Shown here: positions 24,504 to 35,462 of the stretch, piece by piece
How the letters are laid out: each line of letters opens with the position of its first letter
Position numbering within the stretch: position 1 is the first letter of the stretch
Source: Chaenocephalus aceratus
Lineage: Eukaryota; Chordata; Actinopteri; Perciformes; Channichthyidae
Reading direction: 5' to 3'
Length of the DNA: 64,000 bases
Assembly (NCBI GenBank): GCA_023974075.1
Contig: JAMFTG010000044.1
Span: forward strand, 496,001 to 560,000
Made by a program: the position numbers and the translations under genes
The notes under the pieces: model-generated
The model's database searches: none
The model's input: the letters and a program-made list of their open reading frames with translations, nothing else
Told to the model about the DNA's origin: nothing

Positions 24504-24822
24504 CAGGGGTGTCGAGCTCAATTTCATCGCGGGCCACATTAGCATTATGGTTGCACTCAAAGGGCCGGTTGTAACTTTAAGACTATATAAATATATAAAA
24601 TAATGTATTATATGACATTATTGCCTCTGAATTGGATTATTATCAGATCAGATCACAAAACGAGATGCATTGTGGGACATGTAGTTAATGGGCGACGTGC
24701 TTCTGTAAATCGGCATGTAACAGTATAATAAACGTAATACATTTTTTGCAAGCTCTTGCGGGCCACATAAAAAGAAGTCGCGGGACGGATTTGGCCCCCG
24801 GGCCGTGAGTTTGACACCCCTG
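24504..24822. mobile_element. 319-bp hAT MITE (CAGGGGTGTC ends)
   Basis: The left end CAGGGGTGTCGAGCTCAATT is matched in inverse by GTGAGTTTGACACCCCTG on the right. Flanking 8-mers are CGTTAACC (24496-24503) and CTTTAACC (24823-24830), an hAT-size duplication with one mismatch. The interior is non-coding, with GCGGGCCACAT near both ends as a subterminal repeat. Confidence 0.9.
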
Positions 24823-25124
24823 CTTTAACCCTTCTAAATATAGTTGTCGTTTCACATCATGTCAAGAGAGCCAGCGTTTTCCAAGCAAAGGACTTTATTT
24901 TGTTTGTACCAAGAGCCATATTTACTCAGTCTTGTAGTGTTTCCTGTTAACGTCAGCTATTTTAACCTCTTTCAGTATTACATGTGTCCCCGATGTGTAA
25001 AGAGATTCTGAAAGTGTCAGGAACAAATACTTGTTTTGTCCTGATCCATTTATATAAAAACCTTTCTGAAAATGATCAGATTTTGGTCACTTTATGTCAT
25101 AACGTTTTTTTGGCTTGTGTAACC

Positions 25125-25840
25125 TAGAGAACCGCAGTGACGCGTCCTAAAATCCGGAAGTTAGCATTTTTACCACGTCCGGTTCTTTCCACAAAAAGCA
25201 ACGCAGTTTCTCCATAGGATGTTGGAACATAGCTCCAAATAAGGTCTGTGGTTGAGACACATTGAAGAGACAGATCACGTTTTGTTCTACGACATTAAGT
25301 TGAGTTGACGTCTGAGAAACGATGGTTGTTACCAAGTGGCTGAATTGGACTACAGAAGTTGTCCAGGCCGTTTTACGTCATTACGCCAAACACGTACCGC
25401 TAAGTTAGTTTGCCCTGTTCTGCTTGAAAGCAAGTCCCTGCCTCCTGCAAACTGTTAAAAACCTAAACTTGTACCATTTAGAAGTCTGTAGTTTGAATAT
25501 GGATCTGAAGTCGGCGTGACGTTGAAGCAGCGACCCGGCTGTAGCTCCTTTATAGCATAACGTTAGCATTTTGATTCTGGCGACTAGATTTATGCTTCGA
25601 AAATTATAAAAGTAGGATAGACATGTGGAGATTATCCGGCTGAACAAAACGTGATCCGTCTCTTCAATGTGTTTCAACCACAGACCTTATTTCCAGCTAT
25701 TTTCCAAAACCCTATGGAGACATTGCATTGCGTTATTGACGAAGGGTTCCTTCGTCAATAACGCAATGCAATGTCTCCATAGGGTTCGGTTCGGAAGGAG
25801 TTTACTTCCGGGTTTTAGGACGCGTCACTGCGGTTCTCTA
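25125..25840. mobile_element. Foldback DNA element, complete copy, TA-flanked
   Basis: TAGAGAACCGCAGTGACGCG at the left is repeated in inverse at the right (CGCGTCACTGCGGTTCTCTA). The inverted similarity runs far inwards: about 25200-25290 pairs with about 25644-25720 (CATTGAAGAGACAGATCACG against CGTGATCCGTCTCTTCAATG). TA on each side suggests a Tc1/mariner-type target, though no transposase is present. A second, disrupted copy lies at 41957-43408. Confidence 0.8.
25708..25786. repeat. Perfect 79-nt hairpin inside the foldback element
   Basis: 38-bp arms (25708-25745 and 25749-25786) are exact reverse complements around a GTT loop. The left arm begins AACCCTATGGAGACATTGCA. The second copy of the element (to 43408) lacks this block at its right end, so the hairpin may be a local inverted duplication specific to this copy. 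Confidence 0.95.
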
Positions 25841-25855
25841 TAGCGAATAACCAAC

Positions 25856-26008
25856 TGTGACGACCCCTCCCCCCTGCAGCACTGCTGACAGTCTTATTCT
25901 GACATACACAATTATTCAGCGGTATGTTATGTTAAACTGTTAAATAAACATCTGATTGGCATTTAACTCTGTGTGGCCTCCCTCTTTGTTTCCAGCCAGG
26001 TTGTAACA
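25856..26008 (+). mobile_element. Very short solo LTR (153 bp) with CCAAC duplication
   Basis: It begins TGTGACGACCCCTCCCCC and ends CCAGGTTGTAACA, with CCAAC on both sides (25851-25855, 26009-26013). GTTAAATAAACATC is a polyadenylation-like site. Its first 15 bases match the minus-strand LTR at 18031-18314. It lies 15 bp beyond the foldback element. The length is at the low end for an LTR. Confidence 0.85.
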
Positions 26009-26713
26009 CCAACAAAGTGTTTTTTTCTTCCAAATGTCTCTCAGGGGGGCGTGGGGAGGGGCTCCTGATTTCCATCTAAAGTAAAAGACAGAGAATCAGC
26101 ACTTTGGAAACAGAGGGGATTATGGCTGATCTTTTTAGTATTTCAAGCCAAACACTTCAGAGAGGGTTCGGGGTCGGTGTCTGCAGACTCAGGCCCTTTG
26201 CTGTAGCTGTGGTCGGTGGACTGATTTACAGCTAAGCTCCCGTTCTCTTTTGTCCACTCAAATAAACTCGGCCCTTTGTCTTTTCCATGTGGAAAATGGC
26301 AGCTGCATATTCTGCATTTCTCATCTGGCTCCCTGTCTGCTCGTCTACAATGAGAAAATGATATCATTAATTACTAATAATCATTTAAACCTGCCAAATA
26401 GTCTCCCTACCCATGGTGTAACAGTCTGCACTCTTAACATTCAGCTTGTATGTGTTTTGGTTGTCTTTATTTCCAGGTAGAAGAGGACCAAGAGCGAGGA
26501 AGTAAGACAGAGCTCTTAATGTGTGACACATATATGTAGTGATAAATGCTTCACCACTGTTCCTGAATAAAACAAGTTTTCTGCATCGTCAGTCATTTTT
26601 TCCAAATAATTACCAATATTTCACAAATTCTTCAAATCAACTTAAGAGCACAGCTGTATGTTGAGTATATCAGCTTTGCTTGGTTCTTCTTTCCGGCAGC
26701 TACATGGACGTCG

Positions 26714-27112
26714 GTGCAGTCCACGGTGTGTGTGTCTGCCAAAGGACAATTTAAGGTAAAACCTAATAGAGGTGTCATACATAATAACCTAATAAAAGTA
26801 AATGTAACAACTACTACAGTGCAACAAAACAGGAAGATTAAATGTGGTCTCTTAAACATAAGATCTCGAGCATCTAAAGCAATATTGGTAAATGATTTAA
26901 TATCAGATTATAATATTGATATATGCTGTCTCACTGAAACTTGGTTGAGACATGAAGAACATGTCAGCATGAATGAGGCCACTCCACCCAGCCATGTCAA
27001 CACTCATATTGCTCGAGGCACGGGCCGAGGAGGTGGAGTTGCAGCAATCTTTGACTCAAGTTTACTTATCAGTAAAGCTCGGGCTTTCCGGTCCTACGAC
27101 GCTGGTTCTCTT
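26714..27112 (+). mobile_element. LINE ORF2 fragment: apurinic endonuclease N-terminus
   Basis: The frame reads CGLLNIRSRASKAILVNDLI, then YNIDICCLTETWLRHEE, PPSHVNTHI and GRGGGVAAIFDSS. This is the N-terminal half of the APE-type endonuclease of a non-LTR retrotransposon; LNIRS and LTETWL are its usual conserved strands. The reading stops matching near 27112, where unrelated sequence starts. No reverse transcriptase follows. The clade could be the same as the LINE at 35868-38035, but the two segments do not overlap, so this cannot be tested here. Confidence 0.8.
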
Positions 27113-27500
27113 TTTAGTGGGCTCGATCTCCATGGTAACTTATGCTGAACGGCTAACCTGCCCCGGAGCAGGTTAGGTTGCAGGCTAAGAGCTCAACTCA
27201 GTGAAAGCACCGCCTGCTGACCAATCAGAGCTCAGTGGGCGGAGTTCAAAGTGATCAAGTCATATCACAGGAGAAAGGAAACACAGAAAAGCTGCCGTTG
27301 CAGGAAAGACGGCCGGCAGAAATCACCGACTGTGTGAACATGAACATGAATAGAATATCACCTCCATCTTCAGAGCAGTCTGACTATTATAACATTAGCG
27401 TTAAGAAAGCACTTCAATATCTGCCACGACATAAGTACCCCGGATCAGAGTAACAGTCCGCGGAACTGAGTGCAGACGTCGATGTGTCCCATTCAAGGCT
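27113..27500. repeat. Unidentified repeat-like segment with small hairpin
   Basis: It adjoins the broken LINE frame at GGGCTCGATCTCCATGGTAA. TAACCTGC-CCCGGA-GCAGGTTA forms an 8-bp stem near 27153-27175. The text resembles a recurrent teleost repeat, but I cannot assign a family. Confidence 0.35.
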
Positions 27501-27949
27501 GTATTCATGGAGTCAACATTCACTAACACATGGGATACTTTAAAACCTGTTAAACCCCATGCCCCCCGCCCGTGGGGGCAAAACACAACAATATTCACGA
27601 AACTGTGTCTCGGGCATGGGCGTAGGAAGCATCCTCAATGTGGGTGGGACAATTTAACAGGGGGTGTGGGCGGGTGGTGGACCTCACCTCCTCTAGGGGG
27701 GGTCAGGGGCAAGCTGCGCCGGGAAGATTTGTTTTTAAATGTTGAAGTTGAAAGCATCAATCTGGAGCACTTTGAGAGCTGCATGAGGAGATCTATGGAA
27801 ACCTCTCTCAACACCAGATGAAACAGAACTGAACAGATTTACTTTTTCGTAATGCATATTTTACAAATCACTCCCCTTTCAAACTGTAGGATGAGTTGGA
27901 ATTATTTCATACATTCTCTTATTTTGTATAATGATCATATAAAGGTGTG

Positions 27950-28062
27950 CCTCAGAAATCCTTGTTTTGCATGAATCGTGATACAGGGTACTTACTATGT
28001 GTTATAGTTTGGATTCCTAAAGCTTGTCGTCTATCATCCCATCATTCAAGGGTGGTTTTCAC
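27950..28062 (+). repeat. Dispersed repeat, inverted partner at 53137-53245
   Basis: TGATACAGGGTACTTACTAT, GGATTCCTAAAGCTTG and CATTCAAGGGTGGTTTTCAC recur in reverse complement at 53137-53245 with modest divergence. Family unknown; non-coding. Confidence 0.75.
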
Positions 28063-28113
28063 TTATTGACACATATTGACTCCTGCTCAACTCCCGATAT
28101 ATCCTGGGTGACA

Positions 28114-28567
28114 TCAATGATGATTGCGAACTGGCATTGATGTTATTTCAGACACAATTTCTTTGATGATTGTATCGGCCATCAGCTTCAACAGTTCGTT
28201 CTGCCATTCCGGACTGGTGAAATCGAGGGGACCTTTTAGCCAGGAGGTCAGCTCTGCATCGCACGTTGCCTTGTACTTTAGAAGCTGGCTTAAATCCCCA
28301 CTCTCCTTCTGATCGCCTCGAAAAGCCAAGTACCTCACACCCCCAGCAATCTTCATCAGATGTCTTCTCGCTTGTTGCTGCCGTCTTTCAAGCTCACGTG
28401 GAAGTTGCACATGAACAGGCTCCAGCTCCTGAATCCTAGTCATCACAGCTAATGTGTGACACTGGCTGTCTTTATGCACACTAACTGTCTCCAGTGCCTT
28501 CTTCCAATTGTTAACCAGTCTTGAACGCTGAATCTGCTTTTTGACGCTGACGCAAGCTTTTGTGCTG
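28114..28567 (-). pseudogene. hAT transposase relic (TTF/DUF4371, ZMYM1-like region)
   Basis: The open minus frame from about 28567 reads KACVSVKKQIQRSRLVNNW, then SQCHTLAVM, then GGVRYLAFRGDQ, LKYKATCDAELTSWL, and ends near ISEITSMPVRN. GGVRYLAFRGD with a downstream LL..KA..D..L..WL is the junction between the TTF zinc finger and the DUF4371 region of hAT proteins annotated as zinc finger MYM-type protein 1-like. Only about 150 codons are present. The frame starts at the edge of a LINE-tail-like insert at 28570. Confidence 0.65.
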
Positions 28568-28569
28568 CC

Positions 28570-29030
28570 AAGTATGTTTTTTTAATATTTATTTATTCTA
28601 CTAAAATCATACAAAAACAAAAACGTATAGTTCATACACACAAATGAACAAAATGTGTAGAAGCGGGAGGGCTGAAGCACAGCTGATGGGGAGTAGCCCT
28701 CCCGTGCGTTATCATTAGCATCAATATAATATTGGCACTTATTTCGTCAAAAGCGTATAGAAATTAAGGAATACAAAGAAATAAAGAAAGCTAATGAAAA
28801 CTGGAAGAAATTTAAAAAAAGTTAGGGCAAGAAAAAAGTAAATGCATATATAAGTAATATTGGGAATATCCAATATTTGTTTAACCCTGGTGTAATCTGC
28901 TAATATAATATGTTTTACTTTAGTTTTGAATTGTTGATGACTAGTGACACTTGAAAGGTCTGGGTGAAGTCCATTCCACGTTTTAACTCCGATTATGGAG
29001 TCGTGAACCAGTGCTCTTCATTTACCTGAG
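28570..29030 (-). mobile_element. LINE 3'-UTR-like insert next to the hAT relic
   Basis: A T-rich start and the segment GGAGTAGCCCTCCCG followed by AAGTCCATTCCACGTTTTAA read, on the minus strand, like the untranslated 3' end of a teleost LINE. It abuts the hAT frame at 28570, suggesting that it split or truncated that gene. No coding sequence and no clear duplication. Confidence 0.4.
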
Positions 29031-29129
29031 GAAACTTAACATTACCGGCTTCTCCCAAACGCGATTCCTCATTTACTGATTAATCAATACCGTCTTCATA
29101 TTCAAGGGAAATGTGTTCTCCACTGAGTC

Positions 29130-29320
29130 AGAGTCTGTAAAATTGCCTCGGTTCAAACACACCGATACCGTCATCAGAGTTATCAGGAATTAAGTTATTT
29201 GATGACGCTGGACTCACATTGTGTAGATCACTGAAGTGAAAATCACACTCTGTGGAACTTTCACCCTCAAACACGAGTGGCGATGTCGGATCGCTGGGTG
29301 TAATTCATCAGTCTGCCTGC
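29130..29320 (-). other. Acidic open stretch, possibly upstream exon of the hAT relic
   Basis: The minus frame reads ITPSDPTSPLVFEGESSTE and continues with serine/aspartate-rich sequence to a stop near 29135. It could be an N-terminal exon of the transposase at 28114-28567 or chance. No motif supports either. Between 29330 and 30560 I see nothing else definite. Confidence 0.2.
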
Positions 29321-31548
29321 AGGCTCTGTAATGGGAGAAAAAAGTGAATCAGATTTTTTTGGGGAAATTACACAAGACAAAAACAATAAATACAAAATAG
29401 AGATGCATTAAATACAAACATTGTGATCCATATATCTCCACAGACATTTTACAAATGAATGTATTTTTTTTTAGGACTCATTCCATTCTAGAGGAACTGC
29501 CTGGATTCAGGACAAACTATAACCAATGATGTGGCTGCCATCATGTGCATCTTCAGAGCCATTATCCAAGTCGTGGTCAGAGGAATTATGATTCAGGTTC
29601 TATGAAAACAACATCCTGAATAACTTATGACATATCGACGTGCAGTCAAAATATGTATATTAATAACACACAGAAACATGTAGGAAGCTCCCACATGTTA
29701 GGTCCAAATACTTTATATGTAATGTACACATGTATCTCCAATACTGCCTCCAGACTAAAAGTAATATGACAACGTGAGTATGCAAGATCACACCCAATCC
29801 AGTAGCTTGGCATTGTCAATGTTTAAGTATCTTATATATTTCAAGATATTGATAATGACCTCTGCCGCAGGAGAGGGCTCTGACAATACAAGACTGAGTA
29901 TTGGATGTTTTTTCCACTCTATTTTAAGCATATAGTGTACTGCCTGTCGACAGAATAGATACACTGCACAAGAAACTTCCAAAAAAGTCTAATAAAAACA
30001 CATATGTAGATATTATACAAGTCCATGACTCACCAGATCCTGGGTTGATTTACGAATCTCAATGTCGGTGGCATGATGCCGAAGTAACTACATGCTGATA
30101 CCGGTTAGCAAAAACCTTGAATTAATGTGTGCTTAGAAGACAGCAGGCGAAACCTTTTAAAATGCGTGTTTTCTGAATGGAGATCTAACCTGTATCTGCT
30201 CCGTCCACACTCACAACAACGTCCTACAGACATACATAAACCAGCAACTGTATTCGCCATGACACAGACAGTCTGTGGTTTGTACATGTATAACTTTTCT
30301 CCAGTTTCTGAACAGTCATAATGATATGTGAGCTAACAGCTAACGGCTGATTGGTTGCTGATTCTCACCGTAGTTGGCCAGGATGAAGCAAAACACTCAC
30401 CTCTTTTTTCTCCGTTTTACCGGAGCCAGGGAGAATATATTTCCTTTTCAGTCGGTCCATTTTCCCCCTGGGACATAGTAGTTTGGTTGTGGGGGTGGTG
30501 CGCACTGCGCGCGACTGACGGACAAGTCGAATGTGATTGGTAGGTCTTGTTCAATGTGGGAGGGACTTATCTTGCGTGCACACAACCGGAACTTGAGGTG
30601 AAAAGACCGCCACATTCATAGCTAACTTTCACAGCGAAGAAGAAGAAGCTAACGTTCACCTCGTCATTCACTAGATAACATATCAAACTATGGATATGCC
30701 CTTGTGTCCTGGACTCAGGGACCAGACAGAGATGCGGTTAGCATTGTACCACTAACCTGGATTATTGACTTTGACCAGACAGATACTTCCAGGCAGACCC
30801 GGCGGCAGACATACGTCTCTGGGCGGGCATTTGATGTACCAGGGCGGGCCCACCCCGAAACTTCCATTTCCCGGGAAAACTGAATTGTGAAAGAGCTGAC
30901 ATGCTGAAAACCCAACGCCTGCAGGGGGGTCTGGGGAGATTCTTCCCCAGGAGATTTTTTGAAATACTAACATAAAATACACATTCTGGTACTCTCTTGA
31001 GAAGAAAAATAAATAAATCTATTACTACACAACATATTTAAAAAAAAAATGAATGCCATTTCAGTTTTACTTTGTTCTGAAAGCTGAACCTGCTGCTCCT
31101 CACAGAGAGAAGAGGGAAGAGGCTGTGAATTACTTTACATTGTGGATAAGGGTGGATTGCCCCCATTGTTCTGCGTGTCAAAATGAAAGACAGCCCACCT
31201 ATCAATCATCACACCGTGGGGTCTTATTTAATTACGTGTTGATTTCTATCAACACGTAATGTTGTATCGATGTATATAGAGATGTACTGTAACTACAGCA
31301 AACATATTCTCCGTCGGGACTTCCTGCAACAACACCACGTCGTTATCTTGATTCTGATTGGCCAGAAGACATTATCAAAGATGTTCTATTGGGAAGATGA
31401 TCACTACGTGACAAAAGTTTTCAAACCGTTTCTAGTCTTCGGTATTTCCAGACAAGTGGCTGCTGAAATCAATCTTACTAACTGCTGTCTGTGCAATTTA
31501 CTCCGCGCGAGTTGGCGGACTTTATTTAGCTTACTTTAAAATCATTTT

Positions 31549-31617
31549 TCATGGTGGGGCTAAGCCATTTATTGGTATGGCTGTAGCCTACCCAAGTATA
31601 CCCTGGCGCCGCCACTG
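31549..31617 (-). mobile_element. hAT terminal fragment (CAGTGGCGGCGCCAGG end)
   Basis: On the minus strand CAGTGGCGGCGCCAGGGTAT begins at 31617, a typical outer end of CAGTGGCG-type hAT elements. The other end was not found. Confidence 0.45.
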
Positions 31618-32848
31618 AACATAGTAATTGATTGCCCTGATTAAAACAGCGGGCCCAAATCCTGGATGGCCGGGCCCGGCCCCATGGGGCCCGCCCATGA
31701 CGCCGGGTCTGCTTCCAGGTCATATCTTGTCGAATGTCGAATGGCTAACACGAAGAAGCCTGTCAATGGATGGCAAGTTGAGCATGCAGTGGTGCTGCAG
31801 TTAGCAGGCAAGTTCAGCTCTTCATTTTAATTTAAACAATGAGCATAGCTTACATTAAAAATCTCCTCGGACAGCATGCTATGAAGGTACAATTAATATT
31901 GTTAGCAATGTATAGCCAGCTGTAACGTTAGCGTGTTTTTGTGCACATACCTAACCAGACCTTAACCATAGCATTGTCCCGCCATAAATCATAATTCGTT
32001 TTTTAAGAAGAACGTCTAAATACATTAAGATATTAAGGGGAACAGAAGACAGGTAGCCAGAACGCCTCGTTAACTTAACCATACATACTGGCAGTGCACT
32101 GATATTGTTAGCTGACTAAATTCGCCGTCATGTTTCAATAATCAATAATGGGACACATTATCAATACAATGTGTGAAGTATTCAGTGTTTTATAGCTTGT
32201 AATGGTGTTTGGCTATTTTTGTTTCCTATATTAATGTAGAAAAAGAGTCTACACTGAAAACTGCAGAGCGGGAACTTTTTAAAGCGGACACGCCAAAAGA
32301 CCACAAGGAAACCCAAACGCCTGTTCGGTGATGATGATGATGAAGAGCAGGATATAATTCCCAGTGGAGACTGTGAAATTCCGAAAAAGGTTTGTGTGTG
32401 TGTGTACGGGTTCTTACGCTCATTAAAAACCTGGAGAAGTCATGGAGATTCAATATGCTAATTCCAGGCCCTGGAAAAGTCATGGAAATGTAACTAAAGT
32501 TGCATGAAATATAATTTATATTTTATCTAATCGCCGAAATAGTAATACTATAATGATAATAAATACTATATGGTATAGTACAATGGCATTTAACTGTCGA
32601 GGTGTTTTGCTGGTGAGCGATTTGAGTTGCTTTAGCGTCTAGAAGCTAGTAAGCCTACTATTGGATTTGTTTTAGATAGGAACAACATGTTTCATATGCA
32701 GACCTTATTTTCCTGTTCCATGTTAGATAAACTATTTTGAGTGGTACCGCTGAGAAAGAGTAATTTTTTTGGTCATGGAAAATTAGGTGAAGGTCCTGGA
32801 GAAGTCATTGGTGACAAAGTGTATGAACCCTGGCGTGTGTGTGTACCA

Positions 32849-32910
32849 GGGGTGGGCAAACGTTTTGCTCGGGGCCGCTATGAGTTTTACATCTGACGGC
32901 CGGGCCAGTA
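32849..32910 (+). mobile_element. hAT left-end fragment (CAGGGGTGGGCAAAC)
   Basis: CAGGGGTGGGCAAACGTTTT followed by CGGGGCCGCTATGAG and GGCCGGGCCAG is a common teleost hAT end. No matching right end was found nearby, so it is a truncated copy in an intron of the BEN-domain gene. Confidence 0.55.
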
Positions 32911-33221
32911 GCAGATCGGTGAAAAAAAGATTTAGCTGTCCACTCCTCATTAAACACTCGGCACTCAGTTGACTTTTCATTTCTTTGGTGCACTCATTGA
33001 TTACAGATGCAGATTCAAAGGTGAATTATTGCGTCATGACGTAACCGTTTCCGTGCCTTCGTATGACAACACAGCGTTTTACGTCTCTGATATTCCGCTC
33101 ACAACAACATCAATAGAGGACTGCGGCGGTTGGTTTTTAATCGTACGAAGCTTAAATTAAATAACTACTTCTCCAACCGTATACTTTTCTCCAGAGTGCC
33201 GTGGTTCATTGTTTGTTAACC

Positions 33222-33640
33222 TGTTAAGCCCGAGAGGACCCTAATCCGGGTCTGGCGGGTAGTTTTTTCACCAAACTGCGTCTCAGGGCTTCTTAATATT
33301 TAAAAACCTATTAAAGTGTCATACTCACTCAACGGTTAGAAACTCGGCTAACTGAAGAAATGAACCACACCAACAAAGCACAAGTCTCACAAGAAGCATT
33401 TAAATGAGCCCTGAGCGAAAAAATGCTAATGCACAGAACTCAAGGTAAAAATACCCTTATTACTTATCGTAACTGCACAAACAAGATATCCGATTAAAGC
33501 TGAGGTTCCTCAGATTCGATGGGCATTGGTATCATCACTGAGCGATCAGAATTCGCGACAGGGGAAGCAAACAGACATCACAACTAAAAATAGCTAAAAT
33601 ATACTGTATGTTAATTGTTTATAATAATAGGACATTATTT
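33222..33640 (+). repeat. Dispersed repeat (TTAACCTGTTAAGCCC start), inverted partner at 53940-54310
   Basis: Blocks such as AAAATACCCTTATTACTTATCG and ACTGCACAAACAAGATATCC recur in reverse complement at 53940-54310, whose outer end reads GCGGGGTTTAACTGGTTAA. The inward TTAAC..GTTAA start suggests a DNA element, but no terminal repeat pair was established. Confidence 0.7.
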
Positions 33641-33692
33641 AAAATGATAATAATAGTGTAATACCCTGAAAATCTACTTGTTTCCCTCGTAG

Positions 33693-33852
33693 AAAAAGCC
33701 CTCACTTGCAGCTCAGAGACGGACTGAGGAAGAAATCATTACGGAAGAAAAACAACTTGAACCCGGAGTCCAGGAGAATCTTCAAGTAATGAAAAAACCC
33801 AAATCTGAGAACTCCAGAGCCGGGGCAAGACAGCAGACTGCGCAACATGCTG
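33693..33852 (+). pseudogene. Open charged exon of the BEN-domain gene
   Basis: It follows a CCCTCGTAG acceptor and is open for 53 codons, reading KKPSLAAQRRTEEEIITEEK and on through QENLQVMKKPKSENSRAGAR to a donor at GCTG|GTTAAA. The phase-1 end matches the acceptor at 34624. Highly charged, probably disordered linker. Confidence 0.45.
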
Positions 33853-34032
33853 GTTAAAGGCAAGTACCTCTGTTAGATGAAAGAGTAATGAGCGACTCCT
33901 CATTTTAGACTAAAGACATTTATACATTTTGAGTGTCTCCTGTGATCATGCTAGTATCCATCAACATCAAATTACTTAAATCTATAGGTGTAACCTTAAA
34001 TGTTCAATAACAACATGCCCATTACATTAGGG

Positions 34033-34354
34033 CAGTGCTTCTCAAAGTGTGGTCTGGACCACTGGTGATCCGTGAGCCCTAGGTCTCGAGTATTGGTAAT
34101 ATTTCACATTTGAAATAAATAAATAAATACAAGTTTTCCGCACTCTCGTGGGAATATCTCCGCAATGGAGCGAGCTTAAGTTTCACTTTCAATTGCATGA
34201 AATAGCCCAGAGCAACACCTTTGTACCATTTTCTGGCAATTTGTAATCTGTTCTAGAAAAACGATGTGTTTTGGGATATTTGTGGAGTTAGGTGGTCCGC
34301 GAGTGTTTTTTTATTGGTTAAGTGTCTTGGTATGAACACGTTTGAGAAACACTG
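34033..34354. mobile_element. 322-bp hAT MITE with perfect CATTAGGG duplication
   Basis: The left end CAGTGCTTCTCAAAGTGTGG and the right end TTTGAGAAACACTG are inverted partners. CATTAGGG flanks both sides (34025-34032, 34355-34362), an exact 8-bp hAT duplication. It sits in an intron of the BEN-domain gene between 33852 and 34624. Confidence 0.95.
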
Positions 34355-35462
34355 CATTAGGGGCTGCCAGAAATTCCATATCCAAGAAAATGTCCTTCTA
34401 GTTTGGCAAGCTTGCTGCTTTGTGTTAAGCCTTCCTTCCCAGAATGTTATGAATGGGAAATGGTGTAAGCCTGTATCTCACAATGTGAACATCTGCAAGA
34501 TGAATCTGGCTTGTGAGGAATAATATACAAAGCTACATTAACGCCCATCTTCCTTTGTCTCAATATATAGCCACCTGTACCATTCTGTAGCACATTAATT
34601 ATTTTGTTCCAATTATTTTCCAGAAATTCCAACTTTGCTCGGGGAGATGACGAAGTGTCTCTCACATAATCCTACCACAGATCTCAACGTCTCTGAGTGT
34701 GAAGGTGACACCTTGCAAACCTTCAGAAGTAAGTATTTTTTGCAATTGGTACGTTTTGAGGAGAAATAAAATAAATAAAACACTAAGTAGCATTTTCTGT
34801 TGCTTTTTTGGTTTGTTTTTTTGCAAGTAAGGTGACACTGGGCAATGATGGTGAAACCACTGTCTCAGCTCATTGTTGGGAGCCTGCCAAAGCACAGCCA
34901 ATGGGATGGCACCTTCAGCGTTGATGTTCTCCTGAAGTCCAACCAAACCGGAGGGTTGAACACGGTCGATCCTACAGCAGAACGACGACGGGCTCTTGAC
35001 GGGAAGAAACTGCAAGCTTTGCTTGGTAAGATATCCAATGCTATCAGAGCTGGTGGCAGGGTTTCCAGTTTGTCTGTTTATTCAGTTATTCTTAATGTGA
35101 AAGAACAAAAACCTCCAAACCAAATCAGTGAAATATTACAGGCTATAGTTACAAACCGAGGCAGTGACCGTCAATGTCATATGCAGGTTATGGAATTGGC
35201 CAAGAACATGGGGTTAACTGAATCATTATTAGTACATTATTAGTTTCCAGTTTAGTTTTTATTTATCAGGGTTTCCTGAAGCACCAATCAAAGGCCAAAT
35301 TGTTGAATTTAATATCTCAGACGGAAATGTACAAAGCCTATTCTTCCACTATTTGCTTTCCCACATTATTCACCAAGCCAGCCCACGCTTTAATATAGAT
35401 ATCATGGATATTGTTATAATTCCTGCTGTCTTTTGTGAACGTCTAATTATTCTGTTCCACAG

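Noticed and set aside
27600..30600. A single complete hAT element spanning the TTF relic
   Set aside because: GGGCGTAGGAAGC at 27615 resembles a hAT end, but I found no inverted partner or duplication on the far side.
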